DNA of 64,000 bases from JAXGXT01 sp040772665 (GCA_040772665.1 JAXGXT010000002.1:310001-374000), one strand, 5' to 3'. Shown: positions 16,624 to 25,631, counted from the first letter of the stretch. Notes: generated by a model from the letters alone, not told the origin. Numbers and translations are program-made.

Positions 16624-17961
16624 ATGGCATTTGAAAACCTTTCCGGTAAGCTTCAAGATGTTTTCAAGCAGCTTAGGGGCAAAGGCAAGCTTTCCGAGGC
16701 AGACGTAAAGGCTGCCATGCGTGAAGTTAAAATTGCGCTGCTGGAAGCCGATGTTAATTTTAAAATCGTAAAACAGTTTATTAATAAAGTAACTGAACGT
16801 GCTATTGGCTCTGATGTTATGGAAAGCCTTACACCGGGTCAGCAAGTAATAAAAATAGTAAATGAAGAATTAATCGACCTTATGGGCAACACCCAAAGCA
16901 AGCTTACTTTTTCTTCAAAGCCGCCAACGGTTTTCATGATGGTGGGGCTTCAGGGAGCAGGTAAAACCACCTCAAGCGGAAAGCTTGCGGGGCTTTTGAA
17001 AAAAGAAGGAAAAAATCCATTACTTGTTGCCTGTGATATTTACAGACCTGCGGCTATTAAACAGCTGCAAGTTGTGGGAAATAATTATGGCATACCTGTT
17101 TTTGAAATGGGGGATAAAATCAGCCCTGTTGAAATTTCAAAAAAAGCTCTTGAATATGCAGCTGAAAATAAAAATGATGTTATACTTATTGACACCGCAG
17201 GACGTCTTCATATAAATGAAGAACTTATGAATGAGCTTAAAGATATTAAAACTGCAGTAAGACCTCAGGAAATACTTCTTGTTGTTGATGCAATGACAGG
17301 TCAGGATGCGGTTACGGTTGCAGAAAGCTTTGACAATCAGCTTGGCATTGACGGAATAATTATGACAAAGCTTGACGGAGATGCAAGAGGCGGTGCCGCA
17401 CTTTCCGTCAGAAGTGTTACAAACAAGCCTGTGAAATATATCGGTATGGGAGAAAAGCTTGAAGATCTTGAGCCTTTCCATCCTGACAGAATGGCAGGCA
17501 GAATTCTCGGTATGGGAGATGTGCTTAGTCTTATTGAAAAAGCACAGATGAACATAGATGAACAAGCCGCTCTTGAACTTGAAAAGAAAATGCGTGAAAA
17601 CGATTTCACCCTTGAAGACTTTTTAATGCAGATGCAGCAAATTAAGAAAATGGGCCCTTTAAAAGACCTTTTGGGAATGATTCCCGGCATGAATCAGGTT
17701 AATATGGATGCCCTTGAAAATGTTGATGCAGAAAAAGAAATGAAAAGGGTTGAGGCAATTATTCAAAGCATGACTGTTAAGGAAAGAAATAATCCTTCAA
17801 TACTTAACGGGCCGCGTAAAAAACGAATTGCCGAAGGCAGCGGCAGAACAATAGCAGATGTTAACAGACTTCTTAAACAATTTGAAGAAATGAAAAAAAT
17901 GATGAAACAAATGAGCGGTCTTACAAAAGGTAAAAAGGGAAAGTTTAAATTTCCTTTTTAA
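16624..17961 (+). CDS. ffh: signal recognition particle protein Ffh (SRP54)
   Basis: The 445-residue GTPase has an N domain (about 1-90) and a G domain with GLQGAGKTTSSGKLAG (about 106-121), DIYRPAAIKQLQVVG, DTAGRLHINEELMNEL, DAMTGQDAV, TKLDGDARGG and GMGEKLEDLEPFHPDRMA. The methionine-rich M domain (about 325-445) holds the signal peptide and binds 4.5S RNA; it includes GMNQ and the Met-rich MKKMMKQMSGL tail. It lies 21 bases after ylxM with a TGGAGG site. Confidence 0.97.
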   Translation: MAFENLSGKLQDVFKQLRGKGKLSEADVKAAMREVKIALLEADVNFKIVKQFINKVTERAIGSDVMESLTPGQQVIKIVNEELIDLMGNTQSKLTFSSKPPTVFMMVGLQGAGKTTSSGKLAGLLKKEGKNPLLVACDIYRPAAIKQLQVVGNNYGIPVFEMGDKISPVEISKKALEYAAENKNDVILIDTAGRLHINEELMNELKDIKTAVRPQEILLVVDAMTGQDAVTVAESFDNQLGIDGIIMTKLDGDARGGAALSVRSVTNKPVKYIGMGEKLEDLEPFHPDRMAGRILGMGDVLSLIEKAQMNIDEQAALELEKKMRENDFTLEDFLMQMQQIKKMGPLKDLLGMIPGMNQVNMDALENVDAEKEMKRVEAIIQSMTVKERNNPSILNGPRKKRIAEGSGRTIADVNRLLKQFEEMKKMMKQMSGLTKGKKGKFKFPF

Positions 17962-17997
17962 TAAATTCTTTTAAACTAACAGGAGGTGAAATTAAAC

Positions 17998-18246
17998 ATG
18001 GCAGTAAGAATAAGATTAAAAAGATTGGGTGCTAAAAAAGCTCCGTTCTATAGAATTGTTGTTGCAGATTCAAGAACACCAAGAAACGGCAAGTCAATCG
18101 CTGAAATCGGTTACTATGATCCAACAAAGGAGCCGATTGAATTAAAGGTTGATGCTGATGCGGCTAAAAAATGGCTTGAAACAGGTGCTCAGCCATCTGA
18201 CACAGCAAAGGCTTTATTAAAAAAAGCCGGCGTTATCGCTGAATAA
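17998..18246 (+). CDS. rpsP: 30S ribosomal protein S16
   Basis: The 82-residue protein matches S16 end to end: [41 protein letters not shown], and the C-terminal [20 protein letters not shown]. It binds 16S rRNA early in 30S assembly. GTG at 17986 is inside the AGGAGGTGAAA ribosome site, so the ATG at 17998 is the start. It heads the usual rpsP-khpA-rimM-trmD block. Confidence 0.97.
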   Translation: MAVRIRLKRLGAKKAPFYRIVVADSRTPRNGKSIAEIGYYDPTKEPIELKVDADAAKKWLETGAQPSDTAKALLKKAGVIAE

Positions 18247-18270
18247 AAGGTTTCTTTCAGGAGGTTTGCT

Positions 18271-18501
18271 ATGAAAGAATTATTAGAAGTTATTGCAAAA
18301 AATCTTGTTGACCATCCGGAAATGGTTAGTGTCAGCGAAGTTCAAGGAGAGAAGTCTTTAGTTCTTGAATTAAAGGTTTCTCCTGACGACATGGGCAAAG
18401 TAATCGGAAAGCAGGGAAGAATTGCCAAGGCAATACGTACTGTTGTTAAAGCAGCTGCTATTCACGAGGATAAGCACGTTGTTGTTGAGATTGTGCAGTA
18501 A
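18271..18501 (+). CDS. khpA: KH-domain RNA-binding protein KhpA (YlqC)
   Basis: The 76-residue protein is a single type II KH domain; the RNA-binding loop is GKVIGKQGRIAKAIRTVV (about 47-64), with the GxxG in GKQG. KhpA usually works with KhpB (Jag) in RNA metabolism and cell-length control in Gram-positive bacteria. It follows rpsP by 24 bases with a strong CAGGAGG site and is followed by a hairpin before rimM. Confidence 0.94.
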   Translation: MKELLEVIAKNLVDHPEMVSVSEVQGEKSLVLELKVSPDDMGKVIGKQGRIAKAIRTVVKAAAIHEDKHVVVEIVQ

Positions 18502-18521
18502 TTGCAAAAACCAAACTGACA

Positions 18522-18576
18522 AAGGCTGATTCTTAAATGGCGAAAGCTAAAAAAGAACAGCCTTTTGTTGTTATTT
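18522..18576 (+). terminator. hairpin between khpA and rimM, possible weak terminator
   Basis: AAGGCTG-A-TTCTT (18522-18534) pairs with AAGAA-CAGCCTT (18553-18564), twelve base pairs with one bulged A. The tract after it (TTGTTGTTATTT) is only partly T, so attenuation or partial termination is more likely than a full stop. The 110-base gap 18502-18611 holds nothing else I recognise. Confidence 0.5.
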
Positions 18577-18611
18577 AATATAAATAAAATTTTGTTATAC
18601 AGGAGAATTAT

Positions 18612-19115
18612 ATGTCATATTTTGAAATAGGAAAAATAGCGGGAACTCATGGAATTAAGGGAACTTTAAAGGTTTTTCCCACAACGGAAGACCCCGCAAG
18701 GTTTGAACTTCTTAAAGAAGTAACTGTAAGCTTAAAAGGTAAAAATGAAGTTTTTAACATTGACAAAGTTGGCTATCAAAAAAATATGGTGCTTTTAACT
18801 CTTAAAGAAATAAATGATATAAATGTTGCGGAAAAATATAAAACCGCCTCAATTATTATACCGGAAGAAAAGGCAATCCCTCTTGAAGAAAATGAATATT
18901 ACACAAGGGATTTATATGATATGGAAGTTTTTACAACAGAGGATGAGTTTTTAGGGGCAATTTCAGACATTCTTATCACAGGTGCAAACGATGTTTATGT
19001 GGTTTCCAAGGATGGTTCAAAGGATATTTTAATACCCGCAATAAAGGACTGTATTGTTTCTGTGCTGGTTTCTGAGAAAAAAATGATTGTTAAGCTTTTA
19101 GAAGGGTTGAGATAA
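18612..19115 (+). CDS. rimM: 16S rRNA processing protein RimM
   Basis: The 167-residue protein has the N-terminal RimM beta-barrel with IGKIAGTHGIKGTLKVFPTTEDPARF (about 6-31). A PRC-barrel domain (about 95-165) has YYTRDLYDMEVFT and the ISDILITGANDVYVV stretch. RimM helps mature the 30S head around S19. It overlaps the trmD start (GATAATGA). It has its own AGGAG site after the khpA-rimM hairpin. Confidence 0.95.
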   Translation: MSYFEIGKIAGTHGIKGTLKVFPTTEDPARFELLKEVTVSLKGKNEVFNIDKVGYQKNMVLLTLKEINDINVAEKYKTASIIIPEEKAIPLEENEYYTRDLYDMEVFTTEDEFLGAISDILITGANDVYVVSKDGSKDILIPAIKDCIVSVLVSEKKMIVKLLEGLR

Positions 19116-19864
19116 TGAATTTTTATATTTTAACACTTTTTCCTGAAATGATTGAAAACGGACTTTCCCACAGCATTATGGGACGTGCACAAAAAGAAGG
19201 TTTAATTAATGTAAATGCAATAAATATAAGAGATTTTGCCGGCAACAAGCAAAAACAAGTTGACGATTATCCATACGGCGGAGGCTGTGGTATGGTTATG
19301 CAGCCACAGCCTATTTATGATGCGTATAAAAGCATAGATGTTCATAAAAAAGCAAGGGTTATTTATATGACTCCTCAAGGCAAACCCTTTAACCAAAAGA
19401 TTGCTGAAGAGCTTGCACTTGAAAGTGAAATAATAATTCTTTGCGGACATTATGAGGGTGTTGACGAAAGAATAATAGAAGAGATTGTGACGGACGAAAT
19501 TTCCCTTGGTGATTTTGTTATGACAGGGGGGGAAATTGGGGCAATGGCGGTTATTGATTCTGTTTCCAGGCTTAAACCCAATGTTCTTGGCAAAGAAGAC
19601 AGTTTTAAGTTTGAAAGTTTTTCGGAAAATCTTTTAGAATATCCGCAGTATACAAGACCTGCTGTTTTTATGGGAAAAGAAGTGCCTTCTGTGCTTTTAA
19701 GCGGACATCATAAAAATATTGAAAAGTGGCGGAAAGAACAAAGCATAATAAGAACAATTGAAAAACGCCCTGACTTGTTTGATCCTTTTTTTCTTACCAA
19801 GAAGGAACAGGAATTTGCAAACAATCATATTATGAACATGCACAAGAAAACTCAAGAAGAATAA
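19115..19864 (+). CDS. trmD: tRNA (guanine37-N1)-methyltransferase TrmD
   Basis: The 249-residue SPOUT methyltransferase makes m1G37 in tRNAs that read CNN codons, including the tRNA-Pro(GGG) at 60030. Signatures are ILTLFPEMIENGLSHSIMGRA, DYPYGGGCGMVMQP, the trefoil-knot GHYEGVDERIIEEIVTDEISLGDFVMTGGE, and the tail LLSGHHKNIEKWRKEQS. The rplS gene for L19 usually comes next; here murA does. Confidence 0.96.
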   Translation: MNFYILTLFPEMIENGLSHSIMGRAQKEGLINVNAINIRDFAGNKQKQVDDYPYGGGCGMVMQPQPIYDAYKSIDVHKKARVIYMTPQGKPFNQKIAEELALESEIIILCGHYEGVDERIIEEIVTDEISLGDFVMTGGEIGAMAVIDSVSRLKPNVLGKEDSFKFESFSENLLEYPQYTRPAVFMGKEVPSVLLSGHHKNIEKWRKEQSIIRTIEKRPDLFDPFFLTKKEQEFANNHIMNMHKKTQEE

Positions 19865-19901
19865 TATATTTGTATATTCCATGAGATTAGGGTGATAATG
19901 C

Positions 19902-21161
19902 ATGGGCAAATATATTATTGAAGGCGGTAAAAAGCTTAAGGGAGAAGTTTTAATTAACGGAAGCAAAAATGCGGTACTTCCCATTCTTAGTGCCGCTTTG
20001 ATCAGCGGCGGCGAAAGTGTTATTAAAAACTGTCCTAACATTACAGACGTAAGGCTTACTTGCGAAATACTTAAAGAGCTTAACTGCCAGGTCAGTGTTG
20101 AGGGAAGTACTATAACTGTTAATTCAAAAAATGCTGTAAATAAAAGAATAAGCAGAGATTTAGCCGACAAAATGCGTTCTTCCATACTTTTTATGGGTGC
20201 TGTTCTTGGAAGGTTTGGAAGTGTTGTTATAAGCAAACCGGGAGGTTGTGCAATAGGCAAACGGCCTGTTGATTTTCACTTAAAGGCAATGAAAGCACTT
20301 GGTGCAGAAATAATTGAGCATGAAAAAACAATAGAGTGTAAAAGCACCGGTTTAAAGGGTGCTGAAATCTATCTTCCCATGGCAAGTGTTGGTGCAACAG
20401 AAAACATAATGCTTGCGGCTTCCATGGCAGAGGGTGTAACAACAATTCATAACGCAGCGAGAGAACCTGAAATTTTTGCACTGCAGGAATATTTAAAAAA
20501 AATAGGAGTAAAGATTTCAGGTGCAGGAACTCCTATTATATATATAGAGGGCAGAAAAGAATTTTTCGATTGCGAATATGAGGTTGTATATGACAGAATT
20601 GAGGCAGGAACGTTTTTAACAGCAGCGGCGGCCACAAAAGGTGAAGTTTTTTTAAAAAATGTAAATTGGTTGTATATGGGAAAAAGCTTGGACATTTTGT
20701 CTTGCTGTGGGTGTTTAATAAAAGAAGATTGTGGCGGAATTTATTTAAAAGCCCCGAAAAAGATAAAACCTGTGCCTCTTATAAGGACAGGTGTCTACCC
20801 CCAATTCCCAACAGATATGCAGCCGGCAATAATGAGCCTGTTGACAATGGCTCATGGAACAAGTATTATAATTGAACAGATGTTTGAAAACAGATTTGCC
20901 CATGCAAAAGAGCTTAATAAAATGGGTGCAAAAATATCAGCAGAAACAAAAGTTGCCATAGTTGATGGAGTTAAGAAGCTTTATGGCTGTGAAGTTATTG
21001 CAACAGATTTAAGGGCTGGGGCCGCACTTATTATTGCAGGCCTTGCGGCAAACGGAGAAACCGTTGTTGAGAACGCTAAATATGTGCTTCGTGGATATGA
21101 AAACTTTGATTTAAAATTAAGAAGTTTAGGCGGAAACATAATTTTAGATGAAAATAGTTGA
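19902..21161 (+). CDS. murA: UDP-N-acetylglucosamine 1-carboxyvinyltransferase
   Basis: The 419-residue enzyme transfers enolpyruvate from PEP to UDP-GlcNAc, the first committed step of peptidoglycan synthesis. The fosfomycin-target cysteine is present: C116 in SKPGGCAIGKRPVDFHL. Other family blocks are INGSKNAVLPIL (19-30), ATENIMLAA, YDRIEAGTFL, YPQFPTDMQPA and ENRFAHAKEL. Its place between trmD and ftsQ means a wall-precursor enzyme is joined to division genes. Spacing to ftsQ is 13 bases. Confidence 0.95.
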   Translation: MGKYIIEGGKKLKGEVLINGSKNAVLPILSAALISGGESVIKNCPNITDVRLTCEILKELNCQVSVEGSTITVNSKNAVNKRISRDLADKMRSSILFMGAVLGRFGSVVISKPGGCAIGKRPVDFHLKAMKALGAEIIEHEKTIECKSTGLKGAEIYLPMASVGATENIMLAASMAEGVTTIHNAAREPEIFALQEYLKKIGVKISGAGTPIIYIEGRKEFFDCEYEVVYDRIEAGTFLTAAAATKGEVFLKNVNWLYMGKSLDILSCCGCLIKEDCGGIYLKAPKKIKPVPLIRTGVYPQFPTDMQPAIMSLLTMAHGTSIIIEQMFENRFAHAKELNKMGAKISAETKVAIVDGVKKLYGCEVIATDLRAGAALIIAGLAANGETVVENAKYVLRGYENFDLKLRSLGGNIILDENS

Positions 21162-21174
21162 TGGTGAGTAGTTA

Positions 21175-21945
21175 ATGAGAGATAATTTGAACTATAATTT
21201 TAATAAAACAGGGTTTAAAAAAGAAAAGAAAAAAAGTATAAATAAAAAGATGCTTTTTTTTATTTTAATTTTAGCACTGACAGCTTTCGCAGTTTTAATG
21301 TCACCAATGTTTGAAATAAAAACAATTACGGTTTCAGGAAATTTAAACAGATTTAGTGAAGATGAAATAAAAAAAGCGGCACAGATTAAAGAGGGAGATA
21401 ATTTGTTTGCCGTAAGCAAAAGTTTGTCGGCAGACAGCCTTAAGGAAAATCCTTATATTGAAGCAGTTGAAATTAAAAAAATGTATCCCTCAGGTATAAA
21501 CATTAATGTTTTGGAAAGAAGGGTGAGAGGCTATGTTCCCTATATGGGCTCTTACCTTTACATAGATGAATTTGGCAGAGTGCTTGAAGTTAAGGAGTTT
21601 TTCACACAGACACTTCCAATTGTTAACGGGTTGGAGTTTGATTCTTTTAAAGTCGGGGAAAAAATTGAAGCAAAAAACAGTGATGCATTTTCTGTTGTTG
21701 TTACAATTGCCCAGATTATGACTAAGTATGAAATGCTTAACATTGTGGCAGGCTTTGATGTAAGCGATTTGGAAAACATTTTAGCAAAGGTTAACAATGT
21801 TGATGTGAAGCTTGGAAGCATAAGCAATTTGGATGAAAAAATAAGAACCATGGCACAAATTATAGAGCAGATACCTAAGGAAGATAGAGGGACTCTTGAT
21901 TTAAGTGATTTATCAAAGCCTTTTGTTTTTAAATACTTGACTTAA
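21175..21945 (+). CDS. ftsQ: cell division protein FtsQ/DivIB
   Basis: The 256-residue protein has a short basic cytoplasmic tail, one membrane segment (about 24-44), then a POTRA domain (FEIKTITVSGNLNRFSEDEIKKAAQIKEGDNLFAV, about 46-80) and the FtsQ beta domain with NPYIEAVEIKKMYPSGININVLERRVRGYV. It belongs to the FtsQ-FtsL-FtsB regulatory subcomplex of the divisome, acting outside the membrane. Start: ATG at 21175 after GGTGAG, overlapping none. Confidence 0.92.
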   Translation: MRDNLNYNFNKTGFKKEKKKSINKKMLFFILILALTAFAVLMSPMFEIKTITVSGNLNRFSEDEIKKAAQIKEGDNLFAVSKSLSADSLKENPYIEAVEIKKMYPSGININVLERRVRGYVPYMGSYLYIDEFGRVLEVKEFFTQTLPIVNGLEFDSFKVGEKIEAKNSDAFSVVVTIAQIMTKYEMLNIVAGFDVSDLENILAKVNNVDVKLGSISNLDEKIRTMAQIIEQIPKEDRGTLDLSDLSKPFVFKYLT

Positions 21946-21965
21946 AGAGGAAAGAAGATGATTTA

Positions 21966-22688
21966 ATGAAAATGATTGATCATGGCGTTGTTGCTGTTAC
22001 AGTAATTTGTGTGTTGCTTGGTGCAATAGTGGGTATACAGTTTAAAACTGTAAGAAATCAGCAAAGCAATTATGAAGTTCAGCGTGTAAGCGAGCTTACT
22101 GCAAAGTTAAACGATGCACTTGCCGAAAAAGATAACCTCGCTAAAGCCTTAGAAGAAAACAAAAAAAAAATGAGTGAATATGAAAAATATTTTTCTGAAG
22201 ATAATGAAGCCATTAAGCTTATTCTTGATGAAAACAATAAATATAGAATGCGTGCCGGTTTATCTGCTGTTTACGGAAAGGGAATAACAGTTACCATAAA
22301 CGACAGCAAAAAGGCTGGACAAGCAGGAGAAACAGGCAATATAGACGCCTTTTTAATCCATGCCGAAGATATTTTATCAATACTTAATGAGCTTAATGTT
22401 GCAGGGGCTGAGGCAATGTCAATAAATGGTCAAAGAATTGTTTCAAACAGTGCCGTAAGATGTGTTGGTTCTGTTGTAAATATTAATGAAGTTAAAATAG
22501 CAGCTCCTTTTGTAATTTCTGTTATTGGAGAACCTGATGTTTTAGAATCGGCCCTTAATTTTCCAGGCGGTGTTGCTGATTCTTTAAGGCCTTGGGGAAT
22601 TGAACTTACTGTAAAAAAACATGAAAAGGTTGAGATTCCCGCATATAATCAAAAATTTGAATTTAAGGCGGCCTTGCCCGTAACTTAA
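21966..22688 (+). CDS. DUF881 family membrane protein
   Basis: The 240-residue protein has one N-terminal membrane segment (about 8-26), a short coiled coil (about 38-75) and the DUF881 domain with YGKGITVTINDSK, IDAFLIHAEDILSILNELNVAGAEAMSINGQRIV and SAVRCVGSVVNINEVKIAAPFVISVIGEPD. The family regularly occurs between ftsQ and ftsZ in Clostridia, paired with the small basic protein gene that follows. A link to division or sporulation septation is inferred from position only. Its spacing to ftsQ is 20 bases, and it is followed at 11 bases by the next gene. Confidence 0.88.
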   Translation: MKMIDHGVVAVTVICVLLGAIVGIQFKTVRNQQSNYEVQRVSELTAKLNDALAEKDNLAKALEENKKKMSEYEKYFSEDNEAIKLILDENNKYRMRAGLSAVYGKGITVTINDSKKAGQAGETGNIDAFLIHAEDILSILNELNVAGAEAMSINGQRIVSNSAVRCVGSVVNINEVKIAAPFVISVIGEPDVLESALNFPGGVADSLRPWGIELTVKKHEKVEIPAYNQKFEFKAALPVT

Positions 22689-22699
22689 GGAGGTTAAAT

Positions 22700-23056
22700 A
22701 TGTTTATACCTATAATTGGTTTGTTTGTGGGAGTGGTAATTGGTGTTTTAAGCCCTTATGTGTTTCCCCCCAGTTATTCAAATTATGTGGCAATAGGAAT
22801 TTTGGCATGTGCAGATTCTGTTTTAGGCGGAGTAAGAAGCAATATGTATAGGCAGTTTAATTTTTTAATTTTTTTGTCAGGGTTTTTTGGTAATGCTATT
22901 TTGGCTACACTACTTGTTTTTTTAGGAGAACTTTTGAATATTCAGCTTTCAATAGCTGCGGTTGTTGTGTTTGGAAGCAGAATTTTTCAGAACTTTTCAG
23001 ATATTCGTAGATTTTGGTTGAATAATATTGAAAAAGAGGATAATATAAAGATGTAG
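22700..23056 (+). CDS. small basic family membrane protein
   Basis: The 118-residue protein has three hydrophobic segments and the SBP-family blocks PIIGLFVGVVIGVLSPYVFPPSYSNYVAIGILACADSVLGGVRSNMYRQFN. It ends in a charged tail. The family (typified by Sbp of Bacillus) is found beside ftsZ. The molecular role is not known. A GGAGG site precedes ATG at 22700. Together with DUF881 it forms a conserved two-gene unit. Confidence 0.85.
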   Translation: MFIPIIGLFVGVVIGVLSPYVFPPSYSNYVAIGILACADSVLGGVRSNMYRQFNFLIFLSGFFGNAILATLLVFLGELLNIQLSIAAVVVFGSRIFQNFSDIRRFWLNNIEKEDNIKM

Positions 23057-23182
23057 AAAAATATACAAAAAAATATAAAAAATGTATAAATATCTTAGGA
23101 CATGTTCTAATTTTATATAGCAATTTAAGTTTGTTTATTGTATAATTAAGGACAAGCAATTTATTGACTGGAGGGAAGCTTC

Positions 23183-24340
23183 GTGCTTGAATTTTTATAT
23201 CAAGGAAATGCGGCAGTTATAAAGGTGGTTGGCGTTGGCGGTGCTGGCAATAACGCTGTTGACAGAATGATAGAAGATAATATGGACGGTGTTGAGTTCG
23301 TTGCAGTAAATACAGACATTCAGGATTTATCAAAATCTAAGGCTCCTGTTAAAATTCAAATCGGAGAAAAGCTTACAAGAGGTTTGGGCGCAGGGGGAAA
23401 CCCTGAAATCGGAGAAAAGTCTGTTGAGGAAACAAAAGAAGAGCTTTCAAAAAGCCTTGCCGGAGCAGATATGGTTTTTATTACAGCAGGAATGGGTGGA
23501 GGCACGGGAACAGGGGCTGCTCCTAAAATCGCAGAAATTTCAAGACAGCTTGGAATTTTAACGGTTGGGGTAGTGACAAAGCCTTTTAATTTTGAAGGCA
23601 AAAAGAGAATGACAAATGCTGAAAAAGGTGTTATGGAGCTTAGAAAAGCCGTTGACACCCTTGTCATTATACCAAACCAAAGACTTTTAAGTATTATTGA
23701 CAAAAAGACATCTATGATTGAATCTTTTAGAAAAGCAGACGAAATTCTTCGTCAGGGTGTTCAAGGCATTTCAGACCTTATTTCAAAGCCCGGCGTTATT
23801 AACCTTGACTTTGCCGATGTTAAAACCGTTATGGCAAACAAGGGCATTGCTCACATGGGAATTGGACGGGGAAGCGGTGAAAACAAGGCTGAGGATGCTG
23901 CAAAAGCGGCTATACAGTCACCTTTGCTTGAAACAAAAATTGATGGAGCAAAAAGTGTTCTTATTAATTTCAGCGGCGACGAAAGTCTTGGGTTGCTTGA
24001 AGCAGATGAGGCGGCAAACCTTATCAGAGAAAATATTGATCCGGATGCGGAAATTATTTTCGGAACAACAATTAATGAAGAGCTTAAAGATGAGGTTATT
24101 GTTACTGTTATTGCAACAGGTTTTGACAGCAACGTTAAAGGACTTCCTCCAACAGGGCTTCAAGATTTATTTCAAAACAAAGCTCATAACCCAGAGGCTC
24201 ATCCTTATGCTGAGCAGCAGGTTGCTCAAGAGCAGTCAGACAATAAGGATGATGACCTTAAGTCTTTTGATTTTGGAAAATTTGATGAAAATGATGAAAT
24301 ACAAATACCAAGCTTTATTAAAAACAGGAAACTATTTTAG
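23183..24340 (+). CDS. ftsZ: cell division protein FtsZ
   Basis: The 385-residue tubulin homologue starts with GTG after a GGAGGG site. Visible are [16 protein letters not shown] (about 17-32), the tubulin signature [11 protein letters not shown] (near 107), the T7 loop [11 protein letters not shown] (near 210) and a glutamine- and aspartate-rich linker. The C-terminal conserved peptide [14 protein letters not shown] binds SepF or other partners. A TATAAT at 23141-23146 is not paired with a convincing -35, so I do not call a promoter there. Confidence 0.97.
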   Translation: MLEFLYQGNAAVIKVVGVGGAGNNAVDRMIEDNMDGVEFVAVNTDIQDLSKSKAPVKIQIGEKLTRGLGAGGNPEIGEKSVEETKEELSKSLAGADMVFITAGMGGGTGTGAAPKIAEISRQLGILTVGVVTKPFNFEGKKRMTNAEKGVMELRKAVDTLVIIPNQRLLSIIDKKTSMIESFRKADEILRQGVQGISDLISKPGVINLDFADVKTVMANKGIAHMGIGRGSGENKAEDAAKAAIQSPLLETKIDGAKSVLINFSGDESLGLLEADEAANLIRENIDPDAEIIFGTTINEELKDEVIVTVIATGFDSNVKGLPPTGLQDLFQNKAHNPEAHPYAEQQVAQEQSDNKDDDLKSFDFGKFDENDEIQIPSFIKNRKLF

Positions 24341-24355
24341 TTTTTAGACTCTACA

Positions 24356-24553
24356 TATAATAAAATGTATATACTTATGTAAGCTTTAAGGTTAGGATAA
24401 ACCTTAGGCTTAATTAAGATTGCTTGCTTTTCAAAGCAAAGTGCTGACAGAAAGCTTAAAGGCTTTGGTGTTATTTGTATTTTTGACAGAAATATTTAAA
24501 AATTTGATTTTATCTGCATTTTAAGACGGCTAATTTAAGCCGTCTTTTTTTGT
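24356..24553 (+). ncRNA. candidate structured RNA or long structured 3' UTR after ftsZ
   Basis: Between the ftsZ stop and the terminator at 24523-24553 there are three more hairpins: 24380-24412 (TAAGC..AAGGTT against AACCTT..GCTTA), 24424-24439 (TTGCTTT/AAAGCAA) and 24451-24466 (AAAGC/GCTTT). A TATAAT box sits at 24356-24361 but has no good -35. I recognise no known riboswitch or small RNA here. It could simply be the ftsZ 3' UTR. Confidence 0.3.
24523..24553 (+). terminator. intrinsic terminator between ftsZ and spoIIGA
   Basis: AAGACGGCT / AGCCGTCTT form a perfect 9-bp stem with a 6-base loop followed by a long T run. Confidence 0.93.
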
Positions 24554-24554
24554 G

Positions 24555-24586
24555 CAAATAATTATTTGTTCAAATAATCATTTGTG
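24555..24586. repeat. tandem 16-bp palindromic repeat upstream of spoIIGA
   Basis: Two adjacent 16-base units match at 14 of 16 positions. The first contains CAAATAATTATTTG (24555-24568), a perfect 14-bp palindrome; the second contains CAAATAATCATTTG (24571-24584), with one centre mismatch. It is right after the terminator, in the region expected to control spoIIGA-sigE. Confidence 0.55.
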
Positions 24587-24639
24587 TAACAATAAAATGA
24601 CGAAATTTAGAAAAAGTTTCTTGATGTTTTTCAGTTTTA

Positions 24640-24672
24640 TTTACAAAATATGTCCACAGCTTTTTTTATAAT
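24640..24672 (+). promoter_or_regulatory. candidate spoIIG promoter with long spacer
   Basis: TTTACA (24640-24645) and TATAAT (24667-24672) are 21 bases apart. The Bacillus subtilis spoIIG promoter is known for a 22-base spacer that needs Spo0A. A TGACGAAA at 24598-24605, one mismatch from the Spo0A box TGTCGAAA, lies about 80 bases upstream of the expected start. The match is suggestive, not conclusive. Confidence 0.45.
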
Positions 24673-24743
24673 GAAGGAAACGTTGATTTATAGTGTTTTA
24701 AAAATAACATAATATTGATGTTTCTTTAATTGGCGGTGAGAAA

Positions 24744-25622
24744 GTGAAAATCTATATAGATGTTATTTTTGCAGTCAATCTTATTATGGATTCTCTTGTT
24801 CTTTGGTCTGTGTCAGTTTTTGACAGAAGACGAGTAAAGTTTAAGGAAATTATAAAAGGCGCATCAGCCGGAAGTTTAATGTATTGTGCTTTATTTTTTA
24901 TGCCGTTTGGGGGAAGGTTGATAAATTTTCTTTATGGAGTTTTAATGCTTATGATTTCCTCAGCAATTACTTTTAAAATTAAAAGTATAAAAACACTGGT
25001 TAGAATTACAATGCTTTCTTTTATTGCAGCAGTTATTTTAGGCGGTACATTTATAAGCTTTTATTATTTAACAAATATAGGATATATCTCTATTTTATCC
25101 ATAAATTCAATCAGTATTTCAACATTGATTTTTTTGACGGCATTTTTTTATTTTATAATAAAGCTTAGCGGTGGAATATTCTTGAACTTGGCTTCAAAAA
25201 GAGATGACTATTGCAGAATTAAATGTTTTTTCAATAATAAAGAAACAGAAGTTTTTGCATTAAAAGATACAGGAAACTTTTTAATTGATGATGAAGAGGG
25301 TAATAAGATTATTATAAGCGAGTTTTCAGCTATCAGAACATTGTTTTCTCCTACAAATCAAATATTGTATCTTCAAAAACTTACAGCGGAAGAAATATTT
25401 AAAAAGTTTTGCGTTGATGGAAAAGAAAGAATAAAGCTTATTCCTTTTTCTTCGCTGGGAGAAGAAAAGGGTGTTTTAACTGGGATTAAAATAGATAAAG
25501 CAGAAATATATGATAAAAAAACTGTGTCTATGGAAAACGTTTTGCTTGTGATTTATAACGGAAAGATTTCTCAAAATAAAAGCTGTAACGGGATAATAAA
25601 CCCAATATTAATGGAAAGGTAG
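24744..25622 (+). CDS. spoIIGA: pro-sigma-E processing protease SpoIIGA
   Basis: The 292-residue protein has five hydrophobic segments in its first half (about residues 1-150) and a C-terminal aspartic-protease-like domain. The catalytic aspartate is D175 in FALKDTGNFL, and the IPFSSLGEEKGVLTGIKID block follows. It cleaves pro-sigma-E at the sporulation septum after SpoIIR signals from the forespore. GTG at 24744 follows GGCGGTGAG. It is nine bases from sigE, the standard spoIIG operon. Confidence 0.92.
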   Translation: MKIYIDVIFAVNLIMDSLVLWSVSVFDRRRVKFKEIIKGASAGSLMYCALFFMPFGGRLINFLYGVLMLMISSAITFKIKSIKTLVRITMLSFIAAVILGGTFISFYYLTNIGYISILSINSISISTLIFLTAFFYFIIKLSGGIFLNLASKRDDYCRIKCFFNNKETEVFALKDTGNFLIDDEEGNKIIISEFSAIRTLFSPTNQILYLQKLTAEEIFKKFCVDGKERIKLIPFSSLGEEKGVLTGIKIDKAEIYDKKTVSMENVLLVIYNGKISQNKSCNGIINPILMER

Positions 25623-25631
25623 GAGAGAGAA

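Noticed and set aside
23141..23146. TATAAT before ftsZ as a promoter
   Set aside because: No -35 box at 16-18 bases and no extended TGn; ftsZ may be read from the upstream operon.
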